Origin: Fervidibacillus halotolerans
Lineage (GTDB): Bacteria > Bacillota > Bacilli > Bacillales > Caldibacillaceae
Direction of reading: 5' to 3'
NCBI RefSeq assembly: GCF_026547205.1
Contig: NZ_CP106877.1
Span: 822,001-886,000 of the forward strand
DNA: 64,000 bases
Each line of letters opens with the position of its first letter. Position 1 is the first letter of the stretch. Of this stretch, positions 55,899-64,000 are shown in pieces. The notes below the pieces were generated by a model. The model saw nothing but the letters and a program-made list of their open reading frames with translations. It made no database searches and was not told where the DNA came from. Made by a program: the position numbers and the translations under genes.

Positions 55899-56051
55899 TT
55901 ATCTATATATTCCATCAGTTAACTGCAAATAAATCATTGGTCCAAAAAAACTTATTAAAACAATTAAAAGTGAAAGTAAAAAAACATCTCGATTTCTTTC
56001 TAAAAATGCCATACCAAACGTCTTAAGTCGAAATATATTTTTCACGTTCAT
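55899..56051 (-). CDS. Small membrane protein, coupled to the M48 protease gene
   Basis: A 50-aa ORF: MNVKNIFRLKTFGMAFLERN followed by one hydrophobic segment (DVFLLSLLIVLISFFGPMIY) and a short tail. Its ATG overlaps the stop of the M48 gene by 4 bases (ATGA), a hallmark of translational coupling, so it is unlikely to be a random ORF. Unknown family; perhaps a partner or regulator of the protease, or the start of a longer transporter gene that is truncated here. Confidence 0.55.
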   Translation of the reverse strand: MNVKNIFRLKTFGMAFLERNRDVFLLSLLIVLISFFGPMIYLQLTDGIYR

Positions 56052-57646
56052 ACCAAGTCCTTGATAAAGTTAATTCTTTTTTTGAGGGATGGATGAGTTT
56101 CTTTCCACTCTTTCCTTTTGAAGTCAAACTCGTCATTCTCTTTTTCACTGATTCGCTCTAACTTCATTAATGTTTGAATATATAACTCCTTATTCCCCAA
56201 TTGCCTTACAGCAAATTCATCTGCTTGGTGTTCAAACATTTTACTAATTTTATTCGGAAGCCATTCTGTGAGCCCTATTAAAGCGATTATACTAACTAGA
56301 AAAATAAGGATATACTGTCCCCATCCAAATCCTAGCATAATTTTTCTAGTAAAGAACATCAGCAAACTAATAAGCGTCGCTACTCCAAAAGTAATAAACA
56401 GTACCCAACGACCATGCTTTCGTTTGATATGTCCAATTTCGTGAAATAACACTGCCTTTACCTCATCTAAAGTAAATTTTTTTATCAAACCTTCTGTCAT
56501 GTAAATGTTAATGCTTTTTTTAGATGCAAAAGGAGTACTATACACCCAAGCATTCGTCTCATTCTCGGACTCTTTCTTCGTAAATAGGTTAACGTTTATA
56601 CTACATGCAGCTTCTATCGTTTTTTTCAAAGAGTAAAATTGCTCGGTGTATCCCACATTTTCATAGTTCCCCATGAAACGATGTATTACAGTATAAACTA
56701 GCATTATAATAAGGGTTAACGATAAATACCAAGCAGCAAATAAATACCATTTGTCCACAATTTTTACATATAGGGATAGTGGGAAAAGGAAAAATGAGAA
56801 AAAGTAAGCAAGACCTCCTATTGTGAGTACAAAAATTATGACTATTTCTCTTTTTGAAAATTCAAGGAAATCTGATTCCTCCATTTCAGACTCTCCTTCA
56901 ATATCCTCATCACTTTTTATCGTCCATTGGTATATAGCAGTTGTCAATGAAACTGATAAAAACGTCGGGAGAAAGATACATAACAAAATGCTCCAAATGT
57001 ATGATTTTGTTAAAAGTAGTGCGTAACCCATCGAAAAATGATAGTTTAATATCAATGGAAGGATTCCAGCTAAGATAAACGGAACAAACAATGTAAAAAG
57101 ATTGCGCCATGGAAGAACCTTGTTAATAAACAATGCCAAAAGAAAAGGCAATAAAAATGAACAACCATATATCAAAAAAGTAAGAGTTTTACTAAACTCC
57201 GTCTTCAATTGGATGGAGAATGATCCATCATTTTTTGCAGCACGTATTGTATATTCATTAAAAAAAAATTTCCTTTTACTAGACTGAATCATCACTTCCT
57301 TACTAAAAGACGGTTCAACCCCTCTTCTCGTCATAACCGTCAACTCTTCTCCAGCAGGTAATATAATGTTTTCTGTATTGACTTTGGTAAATTGATAATC
57401 AATAGGTCCAATATGAAAAGCGAGCGGACGTTTGGTAGAGTCTTCTTCAGTATTTTCAATATCTAAAAGATAGTCCCCTTGGTATATGGAATAGCCAGTT
57501 AAAAGCTTCTGGACTCCTACATTTTTTTTTGAATCGAGAAGAATAAATGGCGATAAAACAGCTGAACGGATACTTAACTCAACCACAATAACCGAAACTG
57601 TAAAAAACGCCGTGACCAATAAAAATATGAGCATTCTTTTTTTCAT
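56048..57646 (-). CDS. M48 family membrane metalloprotease with extracytoplasmic domain
   Basis: A 532-aa protein. An N-terminal signal anchor is followed by an extracytoplasmic region (~30-150) containing IYQGDYLLDIEN and IILPAGEELTVMT, then several membrane helices (~160-330) and a C-terminal M48 zinc protease domain with VLFHEIGHIKRKHG and the third ligand EHQADEFAVRQLG. Related to Ste24/HtpX-type proteases. Start ATG 57646 with AAGGAGAG. The next gene is coupled to its stop. A YIP1-like fragment lies immediately upstream, suggesting a former YIP1-M48 operon. Confidence 0.85.
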   Translation of the reverse strand: MKKRMLIFLLVTAFFTVSVIVVELSIRSAVLSPFILLDSKKNVGVQKLLTGYSIYQGDYLLDIENTEEDSTKRPLAFHIGPIDYQFTKVNTENIILPAGEELTVMTRRGVEPSFSKEVMIQSSKRKFFFNEYTIRAAKNDGSFSIQLKTEFSKTLTFLIYGCSFLLPFLLALFINKVLPWRNLFTLFVPFILAGILPLILNYHFSMGYALLLTKSYIWSILLCIFLPTFLSVSLTTAIYQWTIKSDEDIEGESEMEESDFLEFSKREIVIIFVLTIGGLAYFFSFFLFPLSLYVKIVDKWYLFAAWYLSLTLIIMLVYTVIHRFMGNYENVGYTEQFYSLKKTIEAACSINVNLFTKKESENETNAWVYSTPFASKKSINIYMTEGLIKKFTLDEVKAVLFHEIGHIKRKHGRWVLFITFGVATLISLLMFFTRKIMLGFGWGQYILIFLVSIIALIGLTEWLPNKISKMFEHQADEFAVRQLGNKELYIQTLMKLERISEKENDEFDFKRKEWKETHPSLKKRINFIKDLV

Positions 57647-57665
57647 AATAACTACTCTCCTTAAT

Positions 57666-57792
57666 TTATAGGAAACTTGTCATAATCAATGGAATTGTTT
57701 TTAATGTCAAGTTTGCTACAAAGATAATACTTACAATAAGTAAAGGAGCAACCCGTCTTTTAGATTTCAATAATGCTTTAACACCAAAATAT
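57666..57792 (-). pseudogene. YIP1-like membrane protein fragment (minus strand)
   Basis: Minus-strand frame ending at TAA 57666: YFGVKALLKSKRRVAPLLI then VSIIFVANLTLKT and IPLIMTSFL, which resembles the C-terminal part of a YIP1-family membrane protein. It stops 19 bases before the M48 start codon, as an upstream operon partner would. The 5' part is missing and is replaced at about 57775 by a fragment on the opposite strand. Confidence 0.5.
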
Positions 57793-57981
57793 CCTTATTA
57801 GGGTCTTATTTTAAAACAATTGTCGAACCTTATAAAATGTTCAAAGAGCTACAAGAAAAACCAAATACATTAAGGACCCTTTTGATTATATTACTAAGTG
57901 GAATTATTCTGACAGTTGTTACTTTTCCTCATACGTTTAAAGTTACATACGTTTACATCTTGATTCATATAGATTATTGAA
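57774..57981 (+). pseudogene. YIP1-like membrane protein fragment (plus strand)
   Basis: Plus-strand open frame without a start: SLLGSYFKTIVEPYKMFKEL, QEKPNTLRTLLIILLSGIIL, TVVTFPHTF, then TGA. The KTIVEPYKMFKELxEKPN start and following helix are the N-terminal pattern of YIP1 domain proteins. It lies head to head with the minus-strand YIP1 fragment, suggesting an inversion inside one former gene. Confidence 0.5.
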
Positions 57982-58605
57982 ACGTTTCAAGTCCATTTAT
58001 TACAATATCAAATGATTCCTTTATGCAATTCAAGGAAAGCATTGACCGCTCCTAGTCTACCAACCCAGTAGTCAGCAAGCTGAAAAAGGACATTACCTGC
58101 TCAGTGATACACTCTCGCTAACTTATTACTAGGATTATGTGTCAACCACAGAAAATGATGAAGAGACGGCAATTTTTTACATGCCCCTGTATTTATCGAT
58201 TACCATATATAGGGTTAATTGTCAATATAATTACAGGAAATACATGTAAAACAGGAAATATTAACTATTGGAAAGAAAGATGAAATAGGTCGGAAGAATC
58301 GGAAAATCTGATATAAGAAGAATTAGACTATCTTGTAAATGAAGTTGATCATTACTAAAGAACAAGCTGAGAACTTATCTGTTTGAAGCTGCAAAACAAT
58401 GAATGGAAGAAGGAGTTAAAGTTATAGATTCTGAATCGGAAATTACTACTATATTTGAACCGCTAACTGTAAAACTAAGAAAAATTAAGATAACAGGACG
58501 AGATCCGTTTCAACAAAATTGCAATAACTAGTATTGAACCTGTGAAAGCTTAACAGATCCAAAATCTTATAACTTATAGTATTTAGAATATTTCATATTT
58601 TGAAA
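57982..58605. other. Degraded sequence
   Basis: About 620 bases with no intact gene. A 42-codon frame at 58403-58531 (EEGVKVIDSESEITTIF..LRKIKITGRDPF) is the longest protein-like piece and is not recognised. Many stops in all frames. Confidence 0.5.
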
Positions 58606-59074
58606 TAAAGCCCATATAATTGTGTAAAAAGAATAGGCCATCTGATCGCCTTCAAGGTACAATGTTTTTAACCACAAAAACCAATACCTGGAGGCAGATC
58701 AAGATGATCTACCTACATTTTACATTGAAAGCGTCTGAAATATAAAGACTAATTGAAAATTCTGTTAAATATGAAATCTCTAAACATATTTTAACTACTG
58801 TCTTCAATCTATTGATGGAAGAACAAAGAACACAATATATTCAAGCCAATGAGTATGAACGCACTGGTACTCGCATCAGTCAACGGAATGGTTATTATGA
58901 AAGAGGCTTTACGACACGTATCGGCACATTGGAACTTAAAGTTCCTAGAACCCGTGATGGCAAATTTTCGCCTACTCTTTTTGAACGCTATCAAAGAAAC
59001 GAGCAGGCTCTGCTTGCTTCTATGGTAGAAATGTATATCTCAGGCGTTTCAACACGTAAAGTCCAATATCGTTG
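58606..59074 (+). mobile_element. IS256-family element, left fragment
   Basis: The segment near 58610 (CATATAATTGTGTAAAAAG) looks like an IS256-type left inverted repeat. The transposase begins at ATG 58704, has a TAA at codon 14 (58743), and then reads ILTTVFNLLMEEQRTQYIQA, ISQRNGYYERGFTTRIGTLE and LFERYQRNEQALLASMVEMY. This is the N-terminal region of IS256/MULE transposases. It breaks off at VSTRKVQYR, well before the DDE catalytic domain, so it is a dead remnant. Confidence 0.85.
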
Positions 59075-59075
59075 A

Positions 59076-59489
59076 ACAGATCGGACAAATTCTATTAATA
59101 TTAGCCGTTGCTTCTATTTTTAGCATCATTAATTTTGGTTCATATGCAAAAGGAGGTATTCCTAGCTTAAATCAAGCGATTGCATCCATCGTTTTTCTAT
59201 TCTCATGGTTGATATACGGATTTTGGATGGGGAGAAAGAAAGATGTATTTTTCTTAAAGTTATCATCCATTTATTGGGGAATAGGACTTTTTTAATTATC
59301 CTTAGTTACTCCACAAGTGCTGAAACTATAGGGATCCCCGTTGCCATTCTATATGCTGGACCCGTTTATGGGATTAATTATTTCTTAACATTTCCATCAG
59401 ATAGTGGTCTAGTTTTTTTATCGATTATTATTTCTTATGCGATTGGCTTGGCAGGATTTTTCATTGGTTGGCTATTGAAAAAATCTTAA
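59076..59489 (+). pseudogene. Truncated, frameshifted membrane protein gene
   Basis: Reading continues directly after the IS fragment: IEQIGQILLILAVASIFSII, NFGSYAKGGIPSL, WLIYGFWMGRKKDVFF then a frame change in a T run at ~59285, followed by LIILSYSTSAETIGIPVAIL, GPVYGINYFLTFPS and IGWLLKKS. Four or five hydrophobic helices. The 5' end is missing, lost with the IS junction. Family not recognised. Confidence 0.65.
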
Positions 59490-59794
59490 AAGGGATGTGT
59501 TTAAGGAAGGTATGAGCTAACAATAAAAAATAGATAACTAGTAAACTCATCTACCAATTCCACATCCACTAGTGGCGTTGATTAAGGTAGTACTTCCTAT
59601 TTAATCGAATAGGGAGCCCGCAACGGTAAACCAAGTTTCTATGTTGAAGAAATGCCTACGATACAAAAGTGGATGGAGAAATGAATTTACTGGAAATCGT
59701 ACGAACCATTACTTTTTCACAAAAAATCTCCAAAATATATGAATATATATTTGGAGAAAAAAGCATTTCCCACTATTAGAAAGGTTTAAGCAAT

Positions 59795-60069
59795 TCAAGT
59801 TTGCTTTTTTATTTTGAGAACAATTCCATTACCTGACGGGTCTTTTACTAGATATCCATTTTGGAAAGACTTAAATGTGATTTGTTCTTCCTCTAATGTT
59901 TGTAGTACTTGATCTAAAGATTGAGAATTGGGAAATTGAATCGTATAAAACTTCATACCCAAACTATTTTCTGTAGGTTATTTGGCACCTTCCCTAATCC
60001 AAATATTAAAGCCGATATGATGATGGTATCCTCCCGCAGAAACAAATCGCCCTTGAAACAATGATTTCA
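59795..60069 (-). pseudogene. VOC/glyoxalase family C-terminal remnant
   Basis: Minus-strand reading: SLFQGRFVSAGGYHHHIGFN then IWIREGAK, a TAA, SLGMKFYTIQFPNSQSL and GYLVKDPSGNGIVLKIKKQT. The GGYHHHxGxNxW and KDPSGNxI patterns are typical of CatE-type VOC dioxygenases/glyoxalases. The N-terminal domain is lost and one in-frame stop remains. Confidence 0.75.
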
Positions 60070-60197
60070 TTAAGTGAAGCAAAAAAGTGGGAGCGACGTG
60101 TGGGTGAACACACAAAACAAAGAAGATTTAAACAAGATCTAAATACATATTTGAAAAAAATCGAAAGTAAATAGAATGGGCACAATTAGCCATTGTG

Positions 60198-61550
60198 TTA
60201 GTTGTGCCGCCTAAGTTTTTTTAAACCTTCGAATATTTTCCCCCTGAATGCCATTAAAAAAATTACTACGAGCATTTCTACAACAGGTACAGATAGCCAT
60301 ATTCCATGTACGCCAATCAATTGCGGTAAAATCCATAGAGCTACGATCAAAAGAATAAACTGACGCATAATAATAATTCCAACTGCAGGTTTAATTTGCC
60401 CAATCGATTGAAAGTACGTCGTGTAAGTAAAGTTAATTCCCATAAAAAGGTAACTGGTAAAAAACAACCTTAAACCTTCAGTTGCTAATGTTTTTATTTC
60501 AGTAGAAGAAATACCGAATAACGAAACGAGGACATTCGTTGCAACAAAGCCAAGTACGAAAACAAGTACCCCTAATAAAAAAGACATTTTTTCGGCAATT
60601 TTTATCGTTTCTTGAATTCGTTCGATTAGTTTTGCTCCGTAGTAGTAACTAATCATTGGTTGAATCGATGAACCAATGCCGATAAATGCAAGGAATATGA
60701 AAGAATGTAAATAATTGATCACTGAAAATGCAGCGACACCGTTTGTTCCGGCAAGCTTTACAGCCATTAGGTTATAGCCAATTACGAAAACTAACATTCC
60801 CGCTTCCGCTAAAAAACTTGGAAAACCGATTGAAATAATGCGATTAATCATATTTAATGACCATTGAAATGGAATAAATTTCAATGTACGATCTTTTTTG
60901 AAAAAATGAGTGAGGAGCACTACCATTCCAATTCCTCCAGATGAAACAGTAGCAATGGCTGCTCCTTTAACTTCTAATTGAAGGATATAGATCATCAAAT
61001 AATTTAATAGGATATTAGCTAGTGCTGTTACGATCAAACTAACCATTGCTAACTGGGGATTTCCATCATTACGTACAAAAACGCTTAATGCATTTTCAAT
61101 TGCCATAAACACACCGAACAACAGCAATACCGAAAGATAATCGATCACATATTTAATCGTATCTTCATTCGCTCCTAATGCATATGAAAGATTTTCAACA
61201 TTGAAAAAACAAACGAATCCAATAATCAATGTGATAAGGATAATGATCACTATAGAGAATGAAAATATTTTTCTGGCGAATTGTTTGTTATTTTCTCCAA
61301 GTGCCATTGAATATAAAGCTCCACCGCCAGTTCCAATCCAAAGGGAAATAGCTAAAATAATTGAAAAGACTGGGACGGCTATATTTACACTTGCTAATGC
61401 AATTGAACCAATCCCATTTCCGACAAATATACCATCAATTACAATATTGATTGACATAAATATCATGCCAACAATGGTCGGAAATAAATATTGAAAAAAC
61501 ACTTTTTTTACCGATTGATTTGTAAGCCTATTTTGAATACTGTGTTCCAT
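60198..61550 (-). CDS. MATE family efflux pump, MepA-like
   Basis: A 450-aa, 12-helix transporter (KVFFQYLFPTIVGMIFMSIN then IVIDGIFVGNGIGSIALASVN). The second half starts with NMINRIISIGFPSFLAEAGML. This is the MepA type rather than the NorM type of the gene at 21 kb. ATG 61550 has GGGGAGG upstream. It lies directly downstream of a MerR-family regulator on the same strand with a MerR-type promoter in between, so it is probably induced by a toxic ligand. Confidence 0.92.
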   Translation of the reverse strand: MEHSIQNRLTNQSVKKVFFQYLFPTIVGMIFMSINIVIDGIFVGNGIGSIALASVNIAVPVFSIILAISLWIGTGGGALYSMALGENNKQFARKIFSFSIVIIILITLIIGFVCFFNVENLSYALGANEDTIKYVIDYLSVLLLFGVFMAIENALSVFVRNDGNPQLAMVSLIVTALANILLNYLMIYILQLEVKGAAIATVSSGGIGMVVLLTHFFKKDRTLKFIPFQWSLNMINRIISIGFPSFLAEAGMLVFVIGYNLMAVKLAGTNGVAAFSVINYLHSFIFLAFIGIGSSIQPMISYYYGAKLIERIQETIKIAEKMSFLLGVLVFVLGFVATNVLVSLFGISSTEIKTLATEGLRLFFTSYLFMGINFTYTTYFQSIGQIKPAVGIIIMRQFILLIVALWILPQLIGVHGIWLSVPVVEMLVVIFLMAFRGKIFEGLKKLRRHN

Positions 61551-61580
61551 TTTTATTCCTCCCCATACCTTACAAGAGGG

Positions 61581-61611
61581 AGTATATACCTTCAAGTAAC
61601 TTGAAAGTCAA
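61581..61611 (-). promoter_or_regulatory. MerR-type promoter with 19-bp spacer
   Basis: Read on the minus strand: TTGACT, 19-base spacer TTCAAGTTACTTGAAGGTA, TATACT. The spacer carries the dyad CTTTCAAGT/ACTTGAAGG. A 19-bp spacer with a dyad between -35 and -10 is the hallmark of promoters activated by MerR-family proteins (as at bmr). The -35 overlaps the regulator's stop codon. Confidence 0.85.
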
Positions 61612-62450
61612 TAAGATATTTTCTTTATAGGTATTTCAATCACTGTTAAATATTGCTCGGGATTTTCCACTACTGATTCGTCGATTATTCCAATTTCAAT
61701 CGGATCACCAATTTGTTTATAGCCTAAGTTCACTAATTCGTTTAAAAAATATTGATAACTATTCCGTATTTGTTCATAAGGACCTTGATGAGGATAACAA
61801 GCGTATAATCCTTCTGGTATATAGGCTATATTTCTTTCTGAATGTTGATCATATATTAATTTAAAAATTCCTTTATACAAAACTGGCCCGTCTTGATAAA
61901 GACTTTTGGAATCGACAATTAAACCGATGTCACCTGTAAATATTCCTTCATTTAAATGAGGAGAAGCTCCTTTATGTATTTCCTGCATAAACACATCTTC
62001 AAAATAAGTATTATTTAAGTCAAGCGGTTCATCTTTATATAAAAAAATAACTTGACGTTTCGGATATGTTTTAAATACGATGTTTTTCTCCTTTGTTAGT
62101 TTCATACCTTGTTCTAAAACCTTCAATTTATGTTCAATTTTTTTGGCAGCCATTTCTATTAACTGCATTTCTTTTCTTACATCATCAAGCTTTTCTTGAA
62201 ATAATTGATATGTGTTTTCTACATTTCTCTCTTTCATATGGAATTGGATCTGTTGAATCGTAAAACCAATCTTTCTTAAAAAGATAATTGTATCGAGATG
62301 AACAAACTGATCGGTCGTGTAGAAACGGTAGTTATTTTCTGGATCAATATATTTCGGTTTAAATAACCCAATTTCATCATAATAACGCAATGTAGACTGT
62401 GGAATGGAAAACATTTTAGCTATTTCTCCAATTCGAAACTGTTTTTTCAT
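61608..62450 (-). CDS. MerR-family multidrug-binding regulator (BmrR type)
   Basis: A 280-aa activator. The N-terminal winged helix is FRIGEIAKMFSIPQSTLRYYDEIGLFKP, a dimerisation coiled coil (80-115) follows, and the C-terminal domain is a GyrI-like effector binding fold (YIPEGLYACYPHQGPYEQIR). ATG 62450 has TCAGGAGGAG upstream. The protein twists the 19-bp promoter just downstream to switch on the MATE pump when an exporter substrate binds, the BmrR paradigm. Confidence 0.9.
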   Translation of the reverse strand: MKKQFRIGEIAKMFSIPQSTLRYYDEIGLFKPKYIDPENNYRFYTTDQFVHLDTIIFLRKIGFTIQQIQFHMKERNVENTYQLFQEKLDDVRKEMQLIEMAAKKIEHKLKVLEQGMKLTKEKNIVFKTYPKRQVIFLYKDEPLDLNNTYFEDVFMQEIHKGASPHLNEGIFTGDIGLIVDSKSLYQDGPVLYKGIFKLIYDQHSERNIAYIPEGLYACYPHQGPYEQIRNSYQYFLNELVNLGYKQIGDPIEIGIIDESVVENPEQYLTVIEIPIKKISY

Positions 62451-63005
62451 TTCCGTTCTCCTCCTGAAAAAATTGGTGTATCCACTATCATGATTAAAAA
62501 ACATTTTTACTCGCCATCGAATAGCCTTACAACAAGAATTTCATCCACTCCCCATATCATTCAGTTGCATAAATATGTATAGTATTTTGGGTTTCGCTCA
62601 CAAATGAGCAACTGTGAAACATGTTGGGGTGGAAGATATCACTCTTTCAGTATAAAGATTTTATTTTTTACATTCATTGGATTTACTTAGTAATCTAAAG
62701 GAAAAAAGCATTGTTCTTTAGTCTCACTTGTATCTCTGTTTCTTTATACTTGGTTCGGATTTTTTCATCGAATTGTCGAAACCATATTTTTTAGTATAGA
62801 GATATTTATTATTTAAATGCTACTCCCAAGCCCAATTTAAAGATTATCTTGGGTAAACATAGTAAATATAAGTGGTTGTATTGAATTCTGTTTATAAAAT
62901 ATGATAAAGGAAGAAGAATGAGGAAACGAACGGGTTATTTCATTCAATCCCTTTACAAAAATAAGGAATCGTTTTATGATACGAAAAAAATGGAGGTTGG
63001 TTTCA
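62451..63005. other. Non-coding gap upstream of luxS
   Basis: About 555 bases, AT-rich, without an ORF of coding character. A small GCTCA/TGAGC hairpin at about 62598-62611 is the only structure; nothing like a riboswitch is visible. Confidence 0.5.
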
Positions 63006-63470
63006 ATGAAAAAAATGAACGTAGAAAGTTTTAATCTCGATCATAGGAAAGTAAAGGCTCCATACGTCCGTCTTGTCACAGTAACAGAAGGGAAGAGGGG
63101 GGACAAAATATATAAATATGACGTTCGATTTTGTCAGCCGAACAAGGAGCATATGGAAATGCCAACCGTTCATTCCCTAGAACATTTAATGGCCGAATTG
63201 ATCCGAAATCATCATGAATCCATTTTTGATGTAAGTCCAATGGGTTGTCAAACAGGTTTTTATATTTCTGTAATCAACGATGGAGATTACGACCGATTTT
63301 TACACGTTTTGGAAAAGACATTGGAAGATATTTTACAAGCAAAGGAAGTTCCGGCTGAAAACGAAATTCAATGTGGGTGGGCAGCAAGTCATGACTTAAA
63401 TGGAGCAAAGGAAATGGCACGAAAAATGTTAGAAAAAAAATCGGAATGGTCGATCGTATTTTCAGAATAA
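63006..63470 (+). CDS. luxS: S-ribosylhomocysteine lyase LuxS
   Basis: A 154-aa enzyme that cleaves S-ribosylhomocysteine to homocysteine and DPD, the precursor of autoinducer-2. The iron/zinc ligands are H56 and H60 in [13 protein letters not shown] and C123 in [28 protein letters not shown] carries the conserved second-sphere residues. ATG 63006 has AATGGAGGTTGG upstream; a longer frame (62976) adds ten residues. It is monocistronic and lies next to eroded DNA. Confidence 0.97.
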   Translation: MKKMNVESFNLDHRKVKAPYVRLVTVTEGKRGDKIYKYDVRFCQPNKEHMEMPTVHSLEHLMAELIRNHHESIFDVSPMGCQTGFYISVINDGDYDRFLHVLEKTLEDILQAKEVPAENEIQCGWAASHDLNGAKEMARKMLEKKSEWSIVFSE

Positions 63471-63473
63471 ATT

Positions 63474-63718
63474 GTAAAAAATTGGGACTGTCCGATCATC
63501 GAAGGTCTTGCAAAGAACTTCCACATTCCATGCGTCCAACTATTGACAACCCAATTTGATCATTCTGCGAAAACTTCGAATGTGTTTTTGGAAAAACTGG
63601 AAGGAGCCAAAGACCCAAGATTCGTAACCTCATAAAACTAGGTGCTCCTAAATGGAAAGTTTACGAATGGGGAAACAGTCGTTAAGGCTTTTGACGAATT
63701 ACAAAAAGTCCCATAATA
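63474..63718 (+). pseudogene. Fragment of an unknown gene
   Basis: An open frame without start: VKNWDCPIIEGLAKNFHIPC then VQLLTTQFDHSAKTSNVFLE, stop at ~63636, a frame change to LGAPKWKVYEWGN, then VVKAFDELQKVP and TAA. The three pieces in order look like the C-terminal part of one protein, so it has lost its 5' end and gained at least two frame changes. Family not recognised. Confidence 0.5.
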
Positions 63719-63870
63719 CACAAAACCCTTGGAAACTCCTATTGGATTAACCAAGGGCTAAAAAGTCTACAGAGACGTTATTTGCTTAACCGCTGTATAT
63801 TGCACGGTACGTACGGTGGTGTGAGCGGACGGGGGTAGTTGCCCCCCTACTCGATTTTTCATTCGATTTC
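63719..63870 (+). mobile_element. Group II intron 3' end (domains V-VI)
   Basis: The stretch with GGGCTAAAAAGTCTACAGAG, then CGTACGGTGGTGTGAG and a hairpin GGGGG..CCCCC followed by CTACTCGATT fits the 3' end of a bacterial group II intron: a domain V-like stem and a domain VI hairpin with the typical CTACTCGAT end. No reverse-transcriptase ORF is present, so only the tail remains. Confidence 0.65.
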
Positions 63871-63879
63871 TAATCCGAT

Positions 63880-64000
63880 TCATATTTTTTCCTGACTTTT
63901 TCGCTTTAGAAAGAGGATGATGGAAATACTGACGACCAATAAAAGGAAGGCAGCCGTTCGAAACCCTTCAGCAGGGGTCATGGAAAAGGCTCCCGTTAAT
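63880..64000 (-). CDS. MFS transporter, C-terminal end (partial)
   Basis: Minus-strand frame running off the right edge: LTGAFSMTPAEGFRTAAFLL then the last helix VVSISIILFLKRKSQEKI and TGA 63880. One last transmembrane helix and a basic tail, typical of major facilitator proteins. Only 39 residues are visible, so the subfamily is not determined. Confidence 0.6.
   Translation of the reverse strand, partial: LTGAFSMTPAEGFRTAAFLLLVVSISIILFLKRKSQEKI

Noticed and set aside
55493..55915. Minus-strand 140-aa ORF
   Set aside because: Cys/Phe-rich composition without motif or ribosome site; it overlaps the terminator and the remnant on the other strand.
60059..60172. Plus-strand frame ISLSEAKKWERRVGEHTKQR... 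before the second MATE gene
   Set aside because: Protein-like but short, without a convincing ribosome site; may be another gene fragment, unsupported.

Overview
The window is chromosomal DNA from a low-GC, Gram-positive spore-former of the Bacillaceae. Several gene neighbourhoods match Bacillus subtilis in content and order: ypjP-thyA-dfrA, sco/ypmQ-ypmR-ypmS, msrA-msrB, yozE next to a YodN-like gene, deoD-yodJ, odhA-odhB, ykoN-ykoP and a divergent ku/ligD pair. Ribosome binding sites are strong AGGAGG types and TTG or GTG starts are frequent. I cannot name the species from sequence alone. No tRNA, rRNA or CRISPR array was seen.

Layout. 1-5100: the end of fhs, an unknown gene, the ABC-F factor yfmR, a Nfu/HEAT protein (YpgR-like) and bacilliredoxin brxA. 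5370-9709: ypjP, a secreted anthrax-lethal-factor-like (PPEP-type) metalloprotease, the thymidylate pair thyA/dfrA, an SRAP protein and a DegV protein. 10043-19372: envelope and repair genes (Sco, YpmR, YpmS, RsmF, MsrA, MsrB, YozE, DeoD, a DD-carboxypeptidase, a CtpA protease). 19782-28481: an Hsp20-like protein, a non-canonical SDR, a MATE pump, a dead DUF4870 gene, a TlpA-type thioredoxin, a long DapF, and NHEJ genes ligD and ku. 29069-34401: a 1465-residue bacillopeptidase F-like protease with a Lys-Gly tail, then two cold-shock genes. 34903-39086: 2-oxoglutarate dehydrogenase odhA/odhB. 39582-47315: an iron-sulfur assembly protein, NAD(P)HX repair, a fluoride channel pair, BioY, a DUF4085-SUKH protein, a membrane-anchored cupredoxin, and YkoN/YkoP.

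The most unusual locus is 47646-53921. A 41-codon leader ORF precedes an OmpR-type response regulator. A 55-aa SinI-family anti-repressor gene (48469-48636, minus strand) lies convergent to the regulator. It is followed by a divergent 1728-aa sensor: degenerate protein-kinase domain, AAA-type ATPase, TPR-like region, GAF, histidine kinase. The arrangement suggests a signalling system connected to the SinI/SinR biofilm-sporulation switch.

The right end (about 54.9-64 kb) is eroded. It holds a nicotinamidase-like gene, an orphan cre-like site, an M48 protease with a translationally coupled small membrane protein, YIP1-like fragments on opposite strands, a truncated IS256 transposase, a frameshifted membrane protein and a glyoxalase/VOC remnant. 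It then continues with a MerR-regulated MATE pump with a clear 19-bp-spacer promoter, luxS, another remnant, the 3' end of a group II intron and the end of an MFS transporter.
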